From the NCBI RefSeq assembly GCF_018687475.1, contig NZ_CP061292.1, positions 1-64,000 of the forward strand: a stretch of DNA of 64,000 bases, in the 5' to 3' direction. The notes under the pieces were generated by a model that had not been told where the DNA came from, did not search any database, and was given only the letters and a program-made list of their open reading frames with translations. This DNA comes from Polynucleobacter sp. MWH-UH24A (lineage in GTDB: Bacteria; Pseudomonadota; Gammaproteobacteria; Burkholderiales; Burkholderiaceae). The position numbers and the translations under genes were made by a program. How positions within the stretch are numbered: the stretch's first letter is position 1; each line of letters starts with the position of its first letter. Below, piece by piece: positions 1-11,298 of this stretch.

Positions 1-1
1 A

Positions 2-1450
2 CACCCGAATCCACTTGGGTTTTGGGATTTAGCTATGGAGATTTTAGCTAAAGAGCTATCACCACAACAATTCAAAACCTGGATTCAACCTTTGAAATTA
101 AAGGGGTACGACGAAAGTGAGCGTTTACTACTTATTGGTGCTCCCAACCCCTTCAAGCTTGACTGGATTAAGCGCACCTTTTCTGCGAGGCTTCACGAAA
201 TCGCCTCCTCTTATTTTGACAGCACTATTAACATTCAATTTACACTCGGCGCCGATTCGACGAAAGATCCCTCCAAAGTCGTTAATGCGGTTTTCCGTCA
301 AGAAAAATTAGTGGATGCTTCGGTTGACACCACCGTGCCGTCGGGCGCCGCCCTTTCTGGTGGCGACTTAGGAGCCGACGGGGGCGAGGTTCTAGAGATC
401 GGCATTGGATCGACCCCCCAGGATCGCGACCATTCAAAGCTTAATCCTGGGCTAACTTTTGAGAGTTTTGTTACAGGCAAAGCAAATCAGTTGGCTCGTG
501 CGGCATCCATTCAGGTTGCCCACAACCCGGGGGCATCGTATAACCCGATGTTTTTGTATGGCGGCGTGGGCCTTGGCAAAACCCACTTAATACATGCTAT
601 TGGGAATCACCTCCTTAAAGAAAAGCCCGATGCCAAAATTCGATATATCCACGCGGAACAGTATGTATCCGACGTTGTGAGGGCCTATCAGCAAAAGGCG
701 TTTGATCGATTTAAGCGGTACTACCACTCTTTGGACCTATTGTTAATTGATGATATTCAATTTTTTGGTGGAAAATCCCGCACTCAAGAAGAGTTCTTTT
801 ATGCGTTTGAAGCTCTGATTAGTAATGGGGCACAAGTAATTATTACCAGCGATACCTATCCAAAGGAAATGGAGGGCATTGATGAGCGCCTCATTTCACG
901 CTTCGACTCTGGGCTAACGGTTGCCATTGAGCCGCCCGAGCTAGAAATGCGGGTTGCTATTTTGATGAAAAAGGCAGCTATTGAAGGCATCCCGATGAGC
1001 GAAGATGTCGCATTTTTTGTGGCTAAGCATCTGCGTTCAAACATTCGTGAGCTTGAGGGTGCACTCAGAAAAATCTTGGCGTACGTTCACTTTCACGGCA
1101 AAGAAGTCAATATTGAGGTGGCGCGCAGCGCACTTAAAGATCTTTTGTCTATCCAAAATCGACAAATTTCAGTTGAAAGTATCCAAAAAACAGTTGCCAA
1201 CTTCTATAACATCAAGGTTGCCGACATGTATTCAAAAAAGCGGCCCGCCAACATTGCTCGCCCTCGTCAAATTGCGATGTTTATTGCCAAAGAATTAACC
1301 CAAAAGAGTTTGCCTGAAATTGGCGAATTATTTGGTGGTAGAGATCACACCACCGTTTTGCATGCCGTTCGTAAAATTGCTGAGGAGCGCCAGCACGATT
1401 CTCATCTTAACCACGAATTGCATGTACTCGAACAAAGTCTTAAAAATTAA
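2..1450 (+). CDS. dnaA: Chromosomal replication initiator DnaA (5' end outside window)
   Basis: DnaA binds 9-bp DnaA boxes at the origin, melts the duplex and recruits DnaB. The AAA+ domain has Walker [10 protein letters not shown] and Walker [11 protein letters not shown] (about residues 176-184 and 236-242 counted from the ATG at 35). The C-terminal DNA-binding domain carries the signature [13 protein letters not shown]. The ATG at 35 is probably not the start: the frame stays open upstream to base 2 and reads [11 protein letters not shown], which continues the conserved FW-containing domain I helix. The gene is therefore 5'-truncated by the window edge. An acidic, glycine-rich linker (about residues 95-130) separates domain I from the AAA+ core. 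The stop lies 2 bp before a perfect DnaA box. Confidence 0.97.
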   Translation, partial: HPNPLGFWDLAMEILAKELSPQQFKTWIQPLKLKGYDESERLLLIGAPNPFKLDWIKRTFSARLHEIASSYFDSTINIQFTLGADSTKDPSKVVNAVFRQEKLVDASVDTTVPSGAALSGGDLGADGGEVLEIGIGSTPQDRDHSKLNPGLTFESFVTGKANQLARAASIQVAHNPGASYNPMFLYGGVGLGKTHLIHAIGNHLLKEKPDAKIRYIHAEQYVSDVVRAYQQKAFDRFKRYYHSLDLLLIDDIQFFGGKSRTQEEFFYAFEALISNGAQVIITSDTYPKEMEGIDERLISRFDSGLTVAIEPPELEMRVAILMKKAAIEGIPMSEDVAFFVAKHLRSNIRELEGALRKILAYVHFHGKEVNIEVARSALKDLLSIQNRQISVESIQKTVANFYNIKVADMYSKKRPANIARPRQIAMFIAKELTQKSLPEIGELFGGRDHTTVLHAVRKIAEERQHDSHLNHELHVLEQSLKN

Positions 1451-1698
1451 CCTGTGGATAAACTTGTGGAAAGATGGTGGGATAACCGCGTTAAGAAACG
1501 CTTAATAGTTTTTTGAATAAGATGTTTGTATTATCCTAGTGCGATGTTATTCACAATTTGTTCATGAGTTATTTGGCACTTATGCACAGCAAATTTTCTC
1601 GAAAAAGCCTTGATTTCACTATAAAATTTAACTTATAAACAGAAAATGCAGCCCTTATTATTACTACGATATAAATATACAAAGGAAATAAAAAAACA
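1451..1698. promoter_or_regulatory. dnaA-dnaN intergenic region with DnaA boxes, candidate oriC
   Basis: This 248-bp gap holds a perfect DnaA box on the minus strand (TGTGGATAA, 1453-1461) and a weaker one 12 bp on (TGTGGAAAG, 1465-1473). Two one-mismatch boxes lie on the plus strand: TTATTCACA (1547-1555) and TTATGCACA (1580-1588). They are followed by a strongly AT-rich stretch (about 1610-1695) that could unwind. This is the usual arrangement of a bacterial origin next to dnaA. The gap must also carry the dnaN promoter, which I could not place with confidence. The origin could instead lie upstream of dnaA, outside the window. Confidence 0.6.
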
Positions 1699-2814
1699 AT
1701 GCAGCTGATCAATGCCACCCGAGATGAAATACTAAAGCCTCTACAGGTCGTTAGTGGCATTGTTGAGCGTCGCCACACTTTGGCAATCCTGGCGAATTTA
1801 CTATTTAAAAAAATAGGGCCTTCGATTTCGTTTGTTTCTACGGATATTGAAATTCAGATTACAACAAAAGCGAACTTTGGGGTTGGTTCTGATGATGTGA
1901 CAACAACAGTGGGGGCTCGAAAGATATTGGATATTTTGCGCGCCTTGCCCGAGGGGCCCGTAAGTCTTAATCTTAAAGACAATAAGATGGTCGTGCAAAG
2001 CGGTAAGAGTCGGTTTTCCCTCCAAACCTTAGCGGCAACCGAATTTCCGGTCATGCAAACCAACTCAGAGGCTCAATCGAGTTGGGCAATGAGTCAAAAG
2101 AAGCTTCGCCAACTCATTAGTCAAGTCTATTTTGCAATGGCTCAGCAAGATATTCGTTATTACTTAAATGGCATGCTTTTGGTTGTTGATGGAAAAGATC
2201 TGGTTGCTGTTGCAACCGATGGCCACCGCTTAGCCTATAGTCATGTTGAGCTTGAGACCGCACCTTCAGGAAATGGGCAAAAACAAGAAATTATTATTCC
2301 ACGCAAAACAATTCTTGAGTGTCAACATTTACTACAAGAAACAGATGAATCAGTCGAAATTAGCATCAGCAACAACCAGATTAAGTTTAACTTCGGTGAT
2401 ATCGAGCTAATTTCGAAACTGGTTGAGGGTAAGTTCCCGGACTACCAACGCGTAATTCCGAAGGGCCAAAAAAATTCACTTTCTGTTAATCGTGAGACAT
2501 TGCAAGCAGCTCTTCAACGAGCGGCTATTCTGACAACTGAAAAATTCAAAGGTGTTCGTTTTTCATTAACAAGCAACAAAATTACTATACAGTCTACCAA
2601 TGCTGAACAAGAAGAGGCCCAAGAGGAAATAGAGACTACCTATGATGGCGACACTGTTGAGATCGGTTTCAATGTTAGTTACCTTCTTGATGTCCTCGCA
2701 AACATTAAAAACGAAGCGATTCAGATTAGTCTTGGGGATGCCAACAGCAGCGCCGTCATTACATTACCAGGATCGGAAGCATTTAAGTACGTTGTAATGC
2801 CAATGCGTATTTAG
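1699..2814 (+). CDS. dnaN: DNA polymerase III beta subunit (sliding clamp)
   Basis: The beta clamp is a ring-shaped dimer that holds DNA polymerase III on the template and also serves as a docking platform for repair and initiation-control proteins. The 371-residue product has the usual length and the three-fold repeated clamp layout. It begins MQLINATRDEILKPLQVVSG and ends in the typical VVMPMRI that lines the peptide-binding pocket. An AAAGGAA ribosome binding site lies about 12 bp before the ATG. It follows dnaA across the DnaA-box region and precedes gyrB by 36 bp, the classic dnaA-dnaN-gyrB order without recF. Confidence 0.97.
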   Translation: MQLINATRDEILKPLQVVSGIVERRHTLAILANLLFKKIGPSISFVSTDIEIQITTKANFGVGSDDVTTTVGARKILDILRALPEGPVSLNLKDNKMVVQSGKSRFSLQTLAATEFPVMQTNSEAQSSWAMSQKKLRQLISQVYFAMAQQDIRYYLNGMLLVVDGKDLVAVATDGHRLAYSHVELETAPSGNGQKQEIIIPRKTILECQHLLQETDESVEISISNNQIKFNFGDIELISKLVEGKFPDYQRVIPKGQKNSLSVNRETLQAALQRAAILTTEKFKGVRFSLTSNKITIQSTNAEQEEAQEEIETTYDGDTVEIGFNVSYLLDVLANIKNEAIQISLGDANSSAVITLPGSEAFKYVVMPMRI

Positions 2815-5349
<2,535 letters not shown>

Positions 5350-5353
5350 TCCC

Positions 5354-5839
5354 ATGAAAAAAAACAAAGCCCCGAAAATCGTGGCGAAGTCATTTATTGC
5401 TGTTAAAAATTCCAAAATTCATGGCCGCGGCGTTTTTGTAAAAAAAGAAATCCCTAAAGGGTCAGCAATCATCGAATATATTGGTGAACGGATTAGTTGG
5501 AAGGAGGCTTTGCGTCGTCACCCACATGACCCAGAGCAGCCAAATCATACTTTTTATTTTTCGCTAGAAGACGGACGTGTTATCGATGCAAATGTTGGTG
5601 GGAACGCCGCTCGCTGGATTAACCACTCCTGTAAGCCAAATTGCAAAGCGGACGAAATTGCTGTTGATGGTGAGGGTCGCGTTTTTATATTTGCGAAGCG
5701 CAAACTTCTTCCAGGTGAAGAGCTTTTTTACGATTACTCACTCAATTTGGACGAAAAGCCGACAAAAAAGTTACTAAAGGAATACGCTTGCTATTGTGGC
5801 AACAAAAAGTGCCGAGGCACAATGCTTGATATTGATTGA
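5354..5839 (+). CDS. SET domain protein-lysine N-methyltransferase
   Basis: The predicted role is S-adenosylmethionine-dependent methylation of a protein lysine; the substrate is unknown. The 161-residue protein is almost only a SET domain. It has a cofactor-binding GRGVF (residues 24-28), the knot-forming RWINHSC (87-93) and GEELFYDY with the catalytic tyrosine (121-128). A post-SET zinc site CxCx4C uses Cys146, Cys148 and Cys153, presumably with the cysteine of NHSC. The N-terminus is lysine-rich. The gene begins 4 bp after gyrB, which suggests co-transcription, and a DUF3717 gene follows 12 bp later. Bacterial SET proteins of this type are known but poorly characterised, and a chromatin-like target is only a guess. 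Confidence 0.85.
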   Translation: MKKNKAPKIVAKSFIAVKNSKIHGRGVFVKKEIPKGSAIIEYIGERISWKEALRRHPHDPEQPNHTFYFSLEDGRVIDANVGGNAARWINHSCKPNCKADEIAVDGEGRVFIFAKRKLLPGEELFYDYSLNLDEKPTKKLLKEYACYCGNKKCRGTMLDID

Positions 5840-5851
5840 TTTGTTGTCATC

Positions 5852-6079
5852 ATGGTGTTTGTTTCCATCCAAGATTTAGAGGCCGCCATAAATTATTGGC
5901 GCACGCAATCACCCTCTAAAGGCGACGAGTTAGTTTTATCCAAAGAAGCAGGCGCCTTAGCAAAGCCGTACGCACTGATGATTATTCAGGGGGCGCAGCG
6001 CATACCGCTTGATATGCTTGATGAAGTTTGTAAAGAGGCGCTTGCCAAGTTTCTGGCTTGGAAGTCACAAGCCCGTTAG
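5852..6079 (+). CDS. DUF3717 family small protein
   Basis: This 75-residue soluble protein of unknown function matches my recollection of the DUF3717 family, found mainly in Burkholderiales (motif DLEAAINYWRTQSPSKGDE, then ALAKPYALMI). It has no membrane segment and no cysteines. It looks mainly helical, with a C-terminal helix rich in alanine, leucine and lysine. It sits 12 bp after the SET-domain gene and 23 bp before the TSUP permease, so it is probably in the gyrB transcript. Function cannot be deduced from the sequence. Confidence 0.75.
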   Translation: MVFVSIQDLEAAINYWRTQSPSKGDELVLSKEAGALAKPYALMIIQGAQRIPLDMLDEVCKEALAKFLAWKSQAR

Positions 6080-6102
6080 CCAACTATTCATTGCGCTAAA
6101 TT

Positions 6103-6894
6103 TTGGAAACCGTAGTCGACTTTAGTTCGTATCTTTGGCTTTTGCTTTTGGTAGCCGCATTTGCCTCTGGCCTGGTTGACGCAATTGCTGGCGGCGGCGG
6201 ATTGATTCAGGTACCCGCTTTATTCGCTGCTTACCCAGATACCCACCCCGCAACCCTATTAAGTGCCAATAAAGTTTCTTCGATTGGTGGAACAATTAAT
6301 GCAGCTAGGCGGTATTTACGTCATGCAAAGTTGCCGTGGAATATTCTGGGCCCGGCGATTGTTGCCGGATTCATCGGCGCGCTCTTGGGTGCTCTAGCCG
6401 TTAGTGTTTTTCCGCCAGAACCTCTGCGTAAAGCCTTGCCGTTCATGTTGGCAGCCTTGCTTGCTTACACTTGGTTTGCTCCAAATATGGGTGCTGAGAA
6501 TCGCCCCACCCACAAAATAGGCCGTCATGAAGCCGTTAAGGCGGCGGCCATGGGCCTGATTATTGGGTTTTATGATGGTTTTTTTGGGCCCGCAACCGGA
6601 AGCTTTTTTCTATTTGCATTTGTTCGAATCTTTCACTTTGATTTTTTGCATGCTTCGGCAGCTACCAAGCTCGTAAATGTCACAACCAATCTAGCCACAA
6701 TCCTGATGCTTACAAGCCTTGGTTTTATTGACTGGCCTCTTGGCTTGACTCTTATGGTTGCTAATATTATTGGTAGCCAAGTGGGCAGCGTCTTGGCAAT
6801 TACACACGGAAGCCAATTTGTCCGAAAAATTTTCTTGATTGTGGTTTTGGCGCTGATTGTACGATCAGCATACTCCGCATTTTTTTCTAATTAA
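6103..6894 (+). CDS. TSUP family (TauE/SafE-like) membrane permease
   Basis: This is a polytopic inner-membrane protein of 263 residues, predicted to export or import small sulfur-containing or organic anions; the substrate is unknown. It has the two repeated TSUP halves, each with a glycine-rich helix near its start: ASGLVDAIAGGGGLIQVPAL (residues 21-40) and a second half containing GFYDGFFGPATGSFF. About seven or eight hydrophobic segments are visible. The start is a TTG at 6103 with no strong ribosome binding site, and no upstream ATG exists in frame near it. It ends 97 bp before the mnmG start, and the parS site lies in that gap. Confidence 0.85.
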   Translation: METVVDFSSYLWLLLLVAAFASGLVDAIAGGGGLIQVPALFAAYPDTHPATLLSANKVSSIGGTINAARRYLRHAKLPWNILGPAIVAGFIGALLGALAVSVFPPEPLRKALPFMLAALLAYTWFAPNMGAENRPTHKIGRHEAVKAAAMGLIIGFYDGFFGPATGSFFLFAFVRIFHFDFLHASAATKLVNVTTNLATILMLTSLGFIDWPLGLTLMVANIIGSQVGSVLAITHGSQFVRKIFLIVVLALIVRSAYSAFFSN

Positions 6895-6935
6895 ATCAAA
6901 GGTTTACATTTTAGATAATGCATTAATTATTTTGA

Positions 6936-6951
6936 TGTTTCACGTGAAACA
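6936..6951. promoter_or_regulatory. parS: parS site 1 (perfect 16-bp palindrome)
   Basis: The sequence TGTTTCACGTGAAACA matches the canonical ParB-binding palindrome exactly. It lies in the gap before mnmG, about 3.4 kb upstream of parB. It overlaps the -35 element of the promoter proposed for the mnmG-rsmG-parA-parB cluster. Confidence 0.95.
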
Positions 6952-6967
6952 GTAAAAATGCTATGAT
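6939..6967 (+). promoter_or_regulatory. Candidate promoter of mnmG-rsmG-parA-parB
   Basis: A sigma70-like pair, TTCACG (6939-6944) and TATGAT (6962-6967), is separated by 17 bp. Transcription would begin near 6974, about 17 bases before the mnmG ATG. The -35 hexamer lies inside parS site 1. The -10 fits well (5 of 6) and the -35 moderately (4 of 6). Confidence 0.5.
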
Positions 6968-6990
6968 CTACGCCCTAATTGGGCAAATCC

Positions 6991-8910
6991 ATGTTTTATT
7001 TCAAGAAATTTGATGTGATTGTGGTCGGTGGCGGTCATGCCGGGACTGAGGCCGCTCTCGCATCGGCTCGCAGGGGATCAAAAACCCTCCTGATAACGCA
7101 TAGTATTGAAACCCTGGGGGCAATGAGCTGCAATCCCTCGATCGGAGGTATTGGTAAGGGCCATCTAGTAAAAGAAATTGATGCTTTGGGCGGGGCCATG
7201 GCCTCAGCGACGGATGAGGCTGGCATTCAATTTCGAATTTTAAACTCTAGCAAAGGTCCGGCAGTTCGGGCGACGCGAGCCCAAGGCGACCGTATTTTAT
7301 ATAAGGCGGCAATTCGTCGGCGCCTAGAGAACCAAGTTAATTTAACCTTATTTCAAGCCGCGGTTGATGATTTGATTGTTTATGGCGATCAGGTTCGGGG
7401 GGTTAAAACCCAAAGCGGGCTTCAATTTGAGGGAAAAAAGGTTGTATTAACGGCCGGTACTTTTTTGGATGGAAAAATCCATATTGGATTGGCAAACCAT
7501 AGCGGTGGTCGTGCGGGAGATCCTGCAGCAACCACCCTTTCAGCTCGTCTAAAAGAGCTTAAGCTACCCCAGGGCCGCCTAAAAACCGGTACCCCGCCCC
7601 GCATTAATGGCAAGACGATTAACTTCTCTGTTATGCAAGAGCAGGCTGGTGATCTGGACCCCATTCCATGTTTTTCATTTATGGGCAGGCCCGAGCAGCA
7701 CCCTCCCCAAGTGCCGTGCTGGATAACCCATACCAATAGTCAGACACATGACATTATTCGTTCTGGGCTGGATCGTTCGCCCATGTATACAGGGGTCATT
7801 GAGGGGGTCGGCCCACGATACTGCCCTTCAATCGAAGACAAGATCCATCGTTTTGCCACGAAAGAGAGTCACCAAATCTTCCTGGAGCCAGAAGGCTTAA
7901 CGACTAATGAGTTTTATCCAAATGGGATTTCGACCAGTTTGCCCTTCGATATTCAAATGGCCCTTGTCCACAGCATCCGTGGGCTTGAAAGCGCTGATAT
8001 TGTGCGCCCTGGATATGCCATTGAGTACGATTATTTTGATCCGCGACAACTCAAGCACAGCCTGGAAACCAAAGCGATTAAGGGCTTATATTTTGCTGGG
8101 CAGATTAATGGAACAACCGGATATGAAGAGGCTGCCGCTCAGGGGCTGCTGGCAGGCATTAATGCAAGCCTTGCCGCAGACGAGAAAGAGCCTTGGCTAC
8201 CCAAAAGAAGCGAATCCTACATTGGGGTTTTGGTTGATGACTTAATTACACGGGGAGTACAAGAACCCTACCGAATGTTTACTAGCCGTGCCGAGTACCG
8301 CCTAAGCTTACGTGAAGATAATGCAGATGCGCGACTTACAGAGGCAGGAAGAAGGCTTGGTCTGGTTGGCGATGAGCAATGGGAGTTTTTTTTAAGAAAG
8401 CAGGAGCATGTTTCACGTGAAACATTGCGCCTTCGTTCAGTGCGGGTTGGCCCGAAACATCACACGGCCGAACGGTTAGAAACCTTTCTTGGTCAAGCCT
8501 TGGCGCACGAGTGTAGCCTTGCAGAGGTTTTAAGGCGTCCCGAAGTTGATTATCGTTCGCTGATTCAGGTTGATCCCCGCTTTGCGGAAGAATCCCCAAG
8601 GCTTGAAGACCCCTATCTCGAGCGACAGATTTTTGACCAGGTGGAGGTTTCAATCAAATACGAGGGTTATATTGAGCGCCAACGAATTGAAATCGAGCGC
8701 CATGAGCATTATGAAACCCTTCGCCTACCGCAAGACTTGGACTATTCCCTTGTTAAAGGCCTATCGGTTGAGGTCTGGCAAAAATTAAACTTGCATCAGC
8801 CAGAGACTCTGGGCCAGGCATCGCGAATTTCTGGGGTAACGCCGGCAGCAATATCCTTGCTTTTGGTCCACCTAAAAAAGGGTATTGCTAAGACCCAAAA
8901 AATGACATGA
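6991..8910 (+). CDS. mnmG: tRNA uridine-5-carboxymethylaminomethyl modification enzyme MnmG (GidA)
   Basis: With MnmE, MnmG installs the 5-carboxymethylaminomethyl group on wobble U34 of certain tRNAs, using FAD and tetrahydrofolate. The N-terminus shows the FAD-binding [10 protein letters not shown] (residues 13-22). Family motifs follow: [20 protein letters not shown] and [22 protein letters not shown] chose ATG 6991 over an upstream in-frame TTG at 6979 because [15 protein letters not shown] matches family N-termini; this gives 639 residues. The coding sequence contains a second perfect parS site. Its stop overlaps the rsmG start as ATGA, so the two are translationally coupled. Confidence 0.96.
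   Translation: MFYFKKFDVIVVGGGHAGTEAALASARRGSKTLLITHSIETLGAMSCNPSIGGIGKGHLVKEIDALGGAMASATDEAGIQFRILNSSKGPAVRATRAQGDRILYKAAIRRRLENQVNLTLFQAAVDDLIVYGDQVRGVKTQSGLQFEGKKVVLTAGTFLDGKIHIGLANHSGGRAGDPAATTLSARLKELKLPQGRLKTGTPPRINGKTINFSVMQEQAGDLDPIPCFSFMGRPEQHPPQVPCWITHTNSQTHDIIRSGLDRSPMYTGVIEGVGPRYCPSIEDKIHRFATKESHQIFLEPEGLTTNEFYPNGISTSLPFDIQMALVHSIRGLESADIVRPGYAIEYDYFDPRQLKHSLETKAIKGLYFAGQINGTTGYEEAAAQGLLAGINASLAADEKEPWLPKRSESYIGVLVDDLITRGVQEPYRMFTSRAEYRLSLREDNADARLTEAGRRLGLVGDEQWEFFLRKQEHVSRETLRLRSVRVGPKHHTAERLETFLGQALAHECSLAEVLRRPEVDYRSLIQVDPRFAEESPRLEDPYLERQIFDQVEVSIKYEGYIERQRIEIERHEHYETLRLPQDLDYSLVKGLSVEVWQKLNLHQPETLGQASRISGVTPAAISLLLVHLKKGIAKTQKMT
8409..8424. promoter_or_regulatory. parS: parS site 2, inside mnmG
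   Basis: A second exact TGTTTCACGTGAAACA lies within the mnmG coding sequence, where it encodes part of HVSRETL. It is 1,473 bp from site 1 and about 1.9 kb before parB, so both sites lie in the operon that encodes their binding protein. Confidence 0.95.
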
Positions 8911-9551
8911 GCTTGGTGGTTGATGAGGGCCTAAGAGAGTTTGGCCTTAGCCAAAGCGAGATCGCTGCAATGCAATATTTTTTAGGCGAGTTGCAGCGCT
9001 GGAATCGGGTTCACAATCTCACCGCCATTAATGAAACAGAAGCAGCGCTTCATTTGCATCTTATTGATTCAATTATTATTTTGCCAATTCTGCGACGTTA
9101 CTTGCAATCCAATCAATCAATGACTCACATTGCCGATTTAGGGTCGGGGGGAGGCCTACCCGGCATCCCGTTGGCAATCCTCCAGTCCTCTTGGTCATTT
9201 AGTCTGATTGAAACAAGCAAGAAAAAAGCCGCCTTTCTGCAGCATGTGCGAGGCGGTTTGGGGCTTGGCAATCTTCAAGTAATGGCAAATCGAGTTGAGA
9301 GCCTAGCGCTGTCTCACGCAACGTCTTTTGATGCCATAACAGCACGAGCATTTACACGTCTAAATAAACTGCTGGAGCTATCGGAACCTTTATTAAAATC
9401 ATCTGGCCTTGTGTTTGCAATGAAGAGTCAACAAAGCAAAGAAGAAATCTCTGAGGTATCGAGTCAAGACTGGAGGCTGCTGGAGGAGTGCCAGCTGTCT
9501 TTGCCTGGGCAACAGCTTGATCGCCGATTATTAGTTTTCCAATACCAATAG
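8907..9551 (+). CDS. rsmG: 16S rRNA (guanine527-N7)-methyltransferase RsmG (GidB)
   Basis: RsmG methylates N7 of G527 in 16S rRNA using S-adenosylmethionine; loss gives low-level streptomycin resistance in other bacteria. The Rossmann-type SAM site is [18 protein letters not shown] (about residues 74-91), preceded by [10 protein letters not shown], which is typical of the family. The later ARAF segment is also conserved. At 214 residues the length is normal. Its ATG overlaps the mnmG stop by 3 bases, and parA follows 8 bp after its stop. The mnmG-rsmG-parA-parB order is widely conserved near bacterial origins. Confidence 0.96.
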   Translation: MSLVVDEGLREFGLSQSEIAAMQYFLGELQRWNRVHNLTAINETEAALHLHLIDSIIILPILRRYLQSNQSMTHIADLGSGGGLPGIPLAILQSSWSFSLIETSKKKAAFLQHVRGGLGLGNLQVMANRVESLALSHATSFDAITARAFTRLNKLLELSEPLLKSSGLVFAMKSQQSKEEISEVSSQDWRLLEECQLSLPGQQLDRRLLVFQYQ

Positions 9552-9559
9552 TAAAAATT

Positions 9560-10330
9560 ATGGCTAAAACATTCTGTATCGCAAATCAAAAAGGTGGCGT
9601 TGGAAAAACAACCACGGCAGTCAACTTGGCTGCGGGGCTCGTTGCCCAGAGACAGCGAGTTCTTTTGGTGGACTTAGATCCTCAGGGAAACGCAACCATG
9701 GGGTCGGGGATTGATAAATCATCGATTAAAAGTGGTGTGTATCACGTACTGATTGGGATTGCATCTGCGACTGAGGCAATCCAGTTTTCAAAGGAATCTG
9801 GTTATAGCGTTTTGCCTGCAAATCGCGATTTGGCTGGGGCCGAAGTTGAATTGGTTGAGCTGGAGGGGCGAGAAGTAAGGCTAAAAAATGCACTAAACGA
9901 GCTTGCAGACCAATACGATTTCATTTTGATTGATTGCCCCCCTGCGCTGTCTTTATTGACCCTCAATGGCTTATGTGCAGCAAATGGCGTGGTAGTTCCG
10001 ATGCAGTGCGAATACTTTGCACTCGAGGGGCTCTCGGACCTTGTAAACACTATTAAGCAAGTTCATGCAAATTTAAATCCGGATTTAAAAATCATTGGAC
10101 TTCTGCGGGTTATGTTTGATGCCAGGGTCACCTTGCAACAGCAGGTATCAGAACAGCTCAATATTCACTTTGGAGACAAAGTGTTTAAAACAATTATTCC
10201 TCGCAACGTACGTTTAGCTGAGGCCCCCTCATTTGGTTTGCCAGGAATCATCTTTGACAGATCATCCCGAGGAGCCCAGGCTTATATTGATTTTGCGGGC
10301 GAAATGGTTCAACGAATTAAAACCATGTAG
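9560..10330 (+). CDS. parA: Chromosome partitioning ATPase ParA (Soj)
   Basis: ParA is a deviant Walker-type ATPase that binds DNA non-specifically as an ATP dimer and moves ParB-parS complexes apart. The deviant Walker A KGGVGKTT (residues 11-18) contains the signature lysine, and DLDPQGN (about 40-46) and FILIDCPPAL follow. The N-terminus MAKTFCIANQKGGVGK lacks the extra helix-turn-helix of plasmid type Ia ParA, so this is the chromosomal Soj type. It has 256 residues. It lies 8 bp after rsmG and 7 bp before parB. DnaA regulation by Soj, known in Bacillus, is possible but not shown here. Confidence 0.96.
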   Translation: MAKTFCIANQKGGVGKTTTAVNLAAGLVAQRQRVLLVDLDPQGNATMGSGIDKSSIKSGVYHVLIGIASATEAIQFSKESGYSVLPANRDLAGAEVELVELEGREVRLKNALNELADQYDFILIDCPPALSLLTLNGLCAANGVVVPMQCEYFALEGLSDLVNTIKQVHANLNPDLKIIGLLRVMFDARVTLQQQVSEQLNIHFGDKVFKTIIPRNVRLAEAPSFGLPGIIFDRSSRGAQAYIDFAGEMVQRIKTM

Positions 10331-10337
10331 GCAAACG

Positions 10338-11237
10338 ATGAGTGCAAGCAAGAAAAAAGGATTGGGGCGCGGTCTCGACGCATTATTAAGCGCCAGCAAT
10401 AAGGGGGACGACGTAAGCCCTCTCTCTGGAAAAGGATCGCAATCATTGCCGCTGAAACTTTTGCAGGCAGGTAAGTACCAGCCACGGACCATCATGGCCG
10501 ACGAGCCCCTAAAAGAGCTGGCCGACAGCATTCGGGAGCGCGGTGTGATGCAGCCTCTTTTGGTTCGTGAAATTGAGAATGGGCGTTACGAAATCATCGC
10601 TGGCGAACGCCGTTTTCGAGCAGCAACGCTTGCTGGCCTTGATGAGGTACCCGTTCGGGTCTTGGAGGCCGACGATCAAGCTGCGGCAGCGATTGCGCTC
10701 ATTGAGAACATGCAGCGAGAAGATCTAAACCCACTGGAAGAGTCGCGCGGTCTATCACGATTAATTAATGAGTTTAGTTTTACCCATGAGCAGGCTGCGA
10801 AGGCTGTGGGCAAATCCAGGAGCGCTATAACTAATTTGCTTCGCTTATCGCAGCTTTCAGGAGCGGTTCAAGCAATGCTTTTATCTGGTGATTTAGATAT
10901 GGGTCATGCCAGGGCGCTTTTAACCCTACCAGGCTCAAGCCAGGTTGCCTTGGCCCAAAAAATTATTGCCCAAGGGCTTTCGGTGCGAGAGACAGAGCGA
11001 TTGGCGAGCTCAGTAGCCCTGGCCGCTGGCGATTTGGCTCGAAAAGCACCTCTCAAAAGAAAAGTAGGCGCCTCAACAAGCCAAGATTACAGTCGCCTGG
11101 CACAAACCCTGTCGGATCTAGTGGGCCTAGAAGCAGTCTTTAAGACCAATAAAAGGGGTGGGGAGCTACGCTTTCATTACAGCCATTTTGATGAGCTGGA
11201 CGCCCTACTTAAGAAGTTAGGCATTGATAATGACTGA
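10338..11237 (+). CDS. parB: Chromosome partitioning protein ParB (Spo0J)
   Basis: ParB is a CTP-dependent clamp that loads at parS and spreads along flanking DNA. From ATG 10338 it has 299 residues. The N-terminus KKKGLGRGLDALL is the ParA-stimulating peptide. The CTPase region contains GERRFRAA (residues 89-96) and ENMQRED (123-129). A helix-turn-helix follows (EQAAKAVGKSRSAITNLLRL), and the C-terminal dimer domain ends at KKLGIDND. An open frame reaches upstream to 10233 inside parA, but the family N-terminus fixes the start at 10338. Both perfect parS sites are within 3.5 kb upstream. Confidence 0.96.
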   Translation: MSASKKKGLGRGLDALLSASNKGDDVSPLSGKGSQSLPLKLLQAGKYQPRTIMADEPLKELADSIRERGVMQPLLVREIENGRYEIIAGERRFRAATLAGLDEVPVRVLEADDQAAAAIALIENMQREDLNPLEESRGLSRLINEFSFTHEQAAKAVGKSRSAITNLLRLSQLSGAVQAMLLSGDLDMGHARALLTLPGSSQVALAQKIIAQGLSVRETERLASSVALAAGDLARKAPLKRKVGASTSQDYSRLAQTLSDLVGLEAVFKTNKRGGELRFHYSHFDELDALLKKLGIDND

Positions 11238-11257
11238 TTCACCTCGAGGGATATTAA

Positions 11258-11286
11258 TTGACCTTCCCGAGAGCGAATACTAAAAT
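11258..11286 (+). promoter_or_regulatory. Candidate promoter of the atp operon
   Basis: TTGACC (11258-11263) and TAAAAT (11281-11286) are spaced by 17 bp, each 5 of 6 to consensus. Transcription would begin near 11293, only about 6 bases before the TTG start assigned to atpI. Either the leader is very short or atpI translation begins further downstream. Confidence 0.55.
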
Positions 11287-11298
11287 TTTGAGGCTTAG

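Noticed and set aside
10233-10337. Upstream extension of parB into parA
   Set aside because: The family N-terminus KKKGLGRGLDALL begins just after ATG 10338, and the extension encodes unrelated residues.
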